DNA from: Ursus arctos
Lineage: Eukaryota; Chordata; Mammalia; Carnivora; Ursidae
Length of the DNA: 64,000 bases
Reading direction: 5' to 3'
Assembly (NCBI RefSeq): GCF_023065955.2
Contig: NW_026622997.1
Coordinates: forward strand, 22,362,001-22,426,000
Below are positions 59,214 through 64,000 of this stretch, one piece after another. Within the stretch, counting starts at the first letter, position 1, and each line of letters opens with the position of its first letter. The translations under genes and the position numbers were made by a program. Below the pieces are notes generated by a model. It worked only from the letters and a program-made list of their open reading frames with translations. It was not told where the DNA came from and ran no database searches.

Positions 59214-59642
59214 GTACACATTTTTGAAGCAAATATTTCGTCATAGCAAACCTTTTTGACAAACCTTGTCGCTTTCCTTTGTCTAGCAGGAAACTTAAAC
59301 TTCCTAGAATAGAATGAAGGATCCCCCACCTCCACCCCCGAGTTATGGATTATGAAAGACCCTCCAACACCTAGTTATCCCACCTCATTCAGAGAGAAAA
59401 ATGGGTTCCTCCAAAGGTAACCAAAGTAATTTGATTGATATGATTAACACTCGACGTGAGCACTGGAACTACAGAGGAAGTAGATAATATCCGTCCACAC
59501 AACCCCATTATTTTAAGGACCATACAAAACCATGGGAAAAGTAGATGACTTATCCAAATTCACATAACTATATATAGACAAAGTGGGAATGATCCTGGAA
59601 GAGCTATTCTCAACTAGTGGGAGATTAGGATCCAAGTTAAGA
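59214..59642. other. Unassigned sequence
   Basis: No gene or repeat family is recognised. Confidence 0.4.
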
Positions 59643-59775
59643 ATAAGGCGACCATATACTTTATCCTTCAAACTAGGACATGTATGAGAATAAAAGGAGC
59701 ACATGCTCATAATATTTACGCTACTGCAAGAGGAAACTGGGACTACCCAAGGCAAACTGGAGTATGGCTCCCCAA
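59643..59775. mobile_element. MITE-like element with AGGGTGACCATAT-type ends (copy 3)
   Basis: ATAAGGCGACCATATACTTT, CAAACTAGGACATGTATGAG, GGAAACTGGGACTACCCAAG and GGCAAACTGGAGTATGGCTC follow the same order as copy 1. Confidence 0.65.
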
Positions 59776-61789
59776 GTTAAGAAAACTGCTAAAATTTCCA
59801 AAACATTGGCATAAAGGATCATAAGCAGTTTGATAAAGCATATTTCATATATCTATTGCCTTTGTAACAGAGATCTACAGGTGGTCAGCATCTATTTGTC
59901 TGGTTTGGCTTCTCTGGAAGGTAGAATGAAAAAGCACTGTAGAAGTTTTGACCTTTGAAAAGTTGAGTAACACAGTCCTAGAACCAGCACAACACAATTC
60001 TCTCAGAGAGCCGACCAAGATCTGTGAGCTGCACTGGAAGCCATGTCTTCTCACTTCAGTGGGATAAGGGACACTCCTAAAGAGAGGTGACACATGCAGA
60101 AAGAGACGTTCTTCATCTTTGGCATTGTATGAACCTCCGGAAGGGTGCCAAAGGCTTTACAAAAGTTGCATTTTTCTCGTTCACACATTGGAGATATAAC
60201 CTCATGAGTGATGACTGTTACCAAAGACCACATTTTCACCTGCCAAGTATGGCATCTTCCTAATGAACTAGGCGTCTTTACCAATCAGATCCTCAAGTTG
60301 GTTATGATCGAATAGGACAAATGACATTACTGAACTAGTAACACCACTATGCAAATACTTGTGGTTTTCTTCAAAAGACATCTTTTCAAATATGCATTTG
60401 ATGCTGAGACCCTATGATCCTATGATCTCAGAATCCAGGGCAATAGGTTGGATTGGCTTCTTATAAGGGCCTCATATCATCTCTTCCCCAGTCTTGAGTG
60501 CTGTGTATGTAAGAGTTTATTTGCTTTTGACTTTTTTTTTTAAATATTGACAATATCAACACTATAATACCTTTACACATGTAAGCGTTCAATCAATACA
60601 TGGATGTGATCCATAGGCAGTCAAAGAGTAGTGTTTCAGAAAATTAAGAAAGAATGACTTGTTTCCAGTCCCAGTTTCTGAATACACAGCAGAGCTCAGA
60701 ATAGGGTAGGGTTCAGTAAATATTTGTTGAGTAAGTGTTGAAAGAATGCCCATAAATCTTTCTCTCCTCACAATGACTCAAACATATAAAGTGGAATGAT
60801 AGCCCTTGGGCTAGAAAGGTTGGCCTGCATGATCTCCCCATTTGCCTGCCTGATTCCAGGTGGTGACAGTGCAGCTTGGCCGCCTCTGCTTCAGCCTCCA
60901 GTTCTAAGCTTTCCTAAAGCCTTATTAGATAACTCATCTTTTCTTCACCCTAAACAGATTCAGGAACAGATGGATATCCCAAGGTGAAAAAGTAAGGCCC
61001 TATGCTTGGTAAAGACATAGCTGTCAAGACAGGCCATGCATTATCCCAATATTCACCCTTCTCTGAAACCTAACTGTCTCACCAACAGACTCTGAAAGAT
61101 GCTGGCTCTTAACCATTGGACCTGTCTTTGTAAATGAATTCCAGGTGAGGACCACCACCCATTCTGCTGGGCACCATCATGTTGCACCTGTCCATTCACC
61201 GAAAGCTTACAGATCCTAAGAGTACTCAAATTACCCACTATTACCCACTAAAAGACAAATCAACATTAGCTTAGGACCAAGCAGATCCTTTCACATCTGG
61301 TATTATTTGGGAACAAGGCAGTCCAGATTTACAAATTTGCCAGATAAATGGTTTAGGAAATGGTAGACTATATGCAGACCACATACAAGGGACTGTGTAA
61401 CTCAGGATCGGAATTAAATCTATGCAAGAAGGAAGTAGGGGTCCTAGAAGGTAAATCCTAGAGGATTTAGTTGTAAATCCTCAAGAATCCCTAAAGAGAC
61501 TGAAAGGAATGCTGGGTTTCCCACAACGCATAGGGATTTGAGCAAATTCTATGTGAATCTCAAAAGAGCCTTGACTCCCAGCTAACATGGAAGGTGAAGC
61601 AGCAATGTGGACTAGATTCAAGGTGTTTTCAACCAGTTCACGGCTCTTTCCAAAGATCCTTTTGCACTTCACACGTGTGAAAATGTGCTCTATAAACTTG
61701 CCCGAGATGAAGAGGAATTTTTAGAATGCAACTTTATAAAGGGCAGAAGTGGTGTTTTGTTTATAAGTATATATATGTAAGAAGAAAAC
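59776..61789. other. Unassigned 2 kb with an L2-like tail
   Basis: No gene is recognised. About 60670-60760 resembles an L2 tail (GGGTTCAGTAAATATTTGTT). Short local duplications occur near 60410 (CCTATGATCCTATGATC) and 61229 (ATTACCCACTATTACCCACT). Confidence 0.4.
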
Positions 61790-61797
61790 ATGGCATG

Positions 61798-61940
61798 CTT
61801 TATATAACGCACAGCACGGTTTGGTTTTCTTCTCCTTTCTGCACCATCACCGCTAATCAGAGCGCTTTCAGCGCCCAGGCAGCGGAGAAAGGACAGCCAT
61901 TCAGGGCCAAGCCCGGCTTGTTTCCACTTGCCACACAGGT
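61798..61940 (+). promoter_or_regulatory. Candidate TATA promoter with first exon and splice donor
   Basis: TTTATATAA at about 61799-61807 is a good TATA-like box. About 25-30 bp downstream is a pyrimidine-rich TTCTTCTCCTTTCTG suited to initiation. The following ~100 bp is GC-rich, has no ATG, and ends in CAG|GTGAGAAG (61936-61944), a strong consensus 5' splice site. Together these look like a short non-coding first exon. No gene body can be shown inside the window, so this is a hypothesis. Confidence 0.25.
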
Positions 61941-62165
61941 GAGAAGCAGTTGCACCGCCAGCTGCCCTGAGAGTGACTCGGCTTGCCCTGCCCCCACCAC
62001 CGCCCCAGGCCATGCCCACACCTCTCCCAGCCCAACTGCAGGGCTTCTTAAAGAACCCCGAGGCCCCAGCGTTACCTGGCAACCGCGCACCTGTGGGTTA
62101 GGTCAGCCAGGCGGTGCTAACCTGTGTGTTCCGGCTTGCGGGCTTCCCGTGTATTCATAGGCTCC
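61800..62165. other. CpG-enriched segment
   Basis: By hand count about 18 CpG in about 360 bp, with GC clearly above the flanks; this is the most CpG-rich non-SINE stretch I noticed. It is borderline by island criteria. Open frames on both strands (144 plus, 130 minus) reflect the GC content rather than a recognised protein. Confidence 0.45.
62071..62083. promoter_or_regulatory. RFX X-box-like palindrome
   Basis: GTTACCTGGCAAC fits the RFX-factor X-box pattern GTNRCC-(0-3)-RGYAAC with two perfect half-sites and a one-base spacer. It lies inside the CpG-enriched segment, about 130 bp downstream of the candidate splice donor. RFX factors classically drive ciliary genes; any link here is inference. 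Confidence 0.35.
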
Positions 62166-63022
62166 CTTCTTTCCAGCTCACTCCCCCAGCCCAGGGAAGA
62201 GAACTGAACTGATTGTTTTCCTTCTTGGTTTCCAGGAGACAACAGATGCACTGATTAGCTCTCTGCTGAGGGTTCAAAAAGGCTAAGGTATACACCGTAG
62301 CGTTAACCTTGAACATGCGGCTTTTCAGAAAGTGTCTGGTTTTATTTTGGAAATGTATCTCTCTACCAGTGAACCAGATCCTTAATCTGGGAAATTTAAG
62401 AACTCTGAATAGTCATCATAAATGTATTTATTTAAAAAGAGAATTAAAAGTTATGTAACAATTATGGGGCTTTTTTGTTTGTTTTTGCTTTTTTGGTGTG
62501 TCTTTTGTTTGTGTTTGTTTGTTGCTTTGATCTCTGTTTCTCTGCAGCCTTTTTCCACCAGAAGGGGCTCATGGTGTCAAAATTCCGGGAGGGAGTTGAT
62601 GTGGGACTGGCCTACCTACCGACTGGCTCAGTGAGCAGTGTTGGGGTTTGACCAGCAGTAACCCTGTAATGAACCCAGAGGTCCTGTTCCTGGCATGGAA
62701 ACCTGACATTGACCTCACTTCCTGTCTGCTGACCTTGCGCCTCTAGGACACCATTTTCTGGAAGCAGATGAACATCTGCAAGGACAAAGAACGAGGCTGC
62801 TTGCAGTGTCTCTTCCTTCCATTGCCCCAAGGGGAGTAAATCAGGGCAGGGAAGAACCCAGCCAGATGTGGATGTCTGCATGCTGCTGGGGCAACCTCAG
62901 TAAATATTTTGTAAACGTTTCTTCTATCCCCCTTAGTGCATTAAGCAGAAAAAAAAATCTGTTCTCATTTTTCTATGTACCATACCACGAGCTTTGTAGT
63001 TCTAGGCATGGATTAGGCTTAG
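62166..63022. other. Unassigned sequence
   Basis: No gene is recognised. A (GTTT)-rich stretch lies at 62469-62525. The 89-codon minus frame at 62612-62881 has no known motif. Confidence 0.4.
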
Positions 63023-63032
63023 GTGAAACCTG

Positions 63033-63222
63033 ACCTCCCCTCTCCTCCAGTTTTCTTTCCCCTATTCCTACCCCCCTACCCGCCTCATCCCGCAACCTAT
63101 CCAATTATTTCTCTCCCCTCTCCTCTCTTCCTTCTCCTTCCCCTCACTTGGGACTCCTCATCTTCCCCCACTTCTCTTTGTTCTCCCTCCTCCATCCCAT
63201 CCATCCTATCCCATTCTTCAGC
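63033..63222. repeat. Long polypyrimidine tract
   Basis: About 190 bp with strong C/T bias on the plus strand, including C7 and many CT blocks. Such tracts can form triplex (H-DNA) structures. Confidence 0.8.
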
Positions 63223-64000
63223 CATTCACTGCTTGGCCTGAAAATGGCCAATTTGGGTGTTTAAACCTCTGTGAAAGGTGTTTTCTGAATCATCCTGTTT
63301 GTTCAAAAGCTGGACTCTCAAGAAAGCCAAACTATAAAGTATGCCAGGAGTCAGTGGCTTCCAAAGACTCCTTGTGGAGGTGCAAATATTGGTTGCTATT
63401 GTTCTCATCGGTTCCATTTCTTGCTTTTGGGGGGGGGGCGCTTTCTGAATCACCCTGCTCCCTTAAAGCTTGGCACATAAGGGTACCTGTTTCCCAGCTA
63501 CTTTTTACATATCGCCCTCGGGTTAAATCCTCATAGACTTTGAGCAGCTAGAACTTACCCCAGGCTCCTTTACAAGTATTTGAGGGGAATGATGTGGGGG
63601 TCAAGGTGACTTTGAAATTCTTTCCTGTTCTTCATTTCTGCCTTCTCACAAAGACTCAGACATTTTCTTCTAATCAAAAAAAACCCAAACAAACGAAAAA
63701 ACAAAAAACAAAAAAAACCCAGAAAACAAAAACCCTGTAATGTTGCTATTGCTGATTTTTCAAATGTGTTACTTTTTAAAAAGATTTTAAGTATAGGAAT
63801 GGAATACCAAGCAAGCTGTTTTTTAAGAAAACGAAATCTCTCCCTTTAGGGGTCTTTTATAATTTACTTTGTTTTCCAAATACTGGGATTTTACAAACCC
63901 GTTTCTCTCTTACAATCTTATTTGAAAAAAAAAAAATCTCCAGCTCTCTCTCTCTCTTTTTTTTTCTTTCTTTTTTTTTTTTTTTTTTTTTGCTGATAGG
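63223..64000. other. Unassigned sequence to window end, with homopolymers
   Basis: No gene is recognised. Contains G9-10 at about 63430-63439, an (AAAC)-rich tract at 63676-63732, and (CT)n plus poly-T at 63944-63990. The last could be the tail of a minus-strand retroelement that continues outside the window. Confidence 0.5.

Noticed and set aside
61726..62160. 144-codon plus frame and 130-codon minus frame over the CpG-rich segment
   Set aside because: High GC lengthens random frames on both strands; no domain is recognised and the plus frame runs through the candidate splice donor.
63944..64000. Possible retroelement tail at the window edge
   Set aside because: Only (CT)n and poly-T are visible; no diagnostic element sequence lies inside the window.

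Overview
This window is nuclear DNA from a mammal, and specifically a caniform carnivore. The clearest evidence is about fifteen tRNA-derived SINEs of the carnivore SINEC type, which start GGGGCGCCTGGGTGG, carry a GATCGAGTCCC-like B box and end in a TC-rich tract plus (AAAT)n tail. Several are flanked by perfect 15-18 bp target-site duplications (TSDs). The subtype with CTCCGCTATGAGCCTGCTTC is the kind I associate with bears and pinnipeds, but I cannot choose between those from this sequence. Young carnivore L1 3' ends are also present, with their conserved 3' UTR beginning at an ORF2 stop. All family names are recognised from memory; no database was searched.

I see no convincing host protein-coding gene. 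Almost all open reading frames are short, random, or lie in transposable elements. The longest (363 codons, 35764-36855) is the C-terminal part of an L1 ORF2. The window therefore looks like intergenic or deep-intronic DNA.

Layout. 0-17 kb: a Tigger-like DNA transposon (864-1361), an antisense young L1 tail (2915-3325), a nested pair of SINEs (10217-10622), three more SINEs, a Tigger-related MITE (15338-15663), a MIR and an MLT1-type LTR. 17-31 kb: a 5'-truncated L1 with perfect TSD (17527-18142), then a repeat-poor stretch (18.2-22.3 kb) containing an enhancer-like block near 21 kb, then a second MLT1 LTR, an L1ME remnant and 8 kb with few recognisable repeats. 31-38 kb: two tandem L1ME remnants, two MER20-like MITEs and the long young L1 fragment. 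38-45 kb: a heavily nested area where an old antisense L1M (about 40465-44260) has taken three separate SINE insertions. 45-54 kb: an L2 remnant with an internal 122-bp tandem triplication, an extremely short L1 insertion, four SINEs, an L1M 3' end, a MIR and an LTR fragment. 54-64 kb: mostly unique sequence, a 210-bp interrupted GATA microsatellite, one young SINE and, at 61.8-62.2 kb, the only CpG-richer segment. That segment has a TATA-like box, a good splice donor and an RFX X-box-like palindrome.

The most useful leads are the possible unannotated promoter and first exon at 61.8-62.1 kb, the TALE-homeodomain-rich block at 21 kb, two strong G-quadruplex motifs, the 122-bp triplication, and a coding-like minus-strand stretch at 29.35-29.79 kb. 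I found no evidence of a new biological system.
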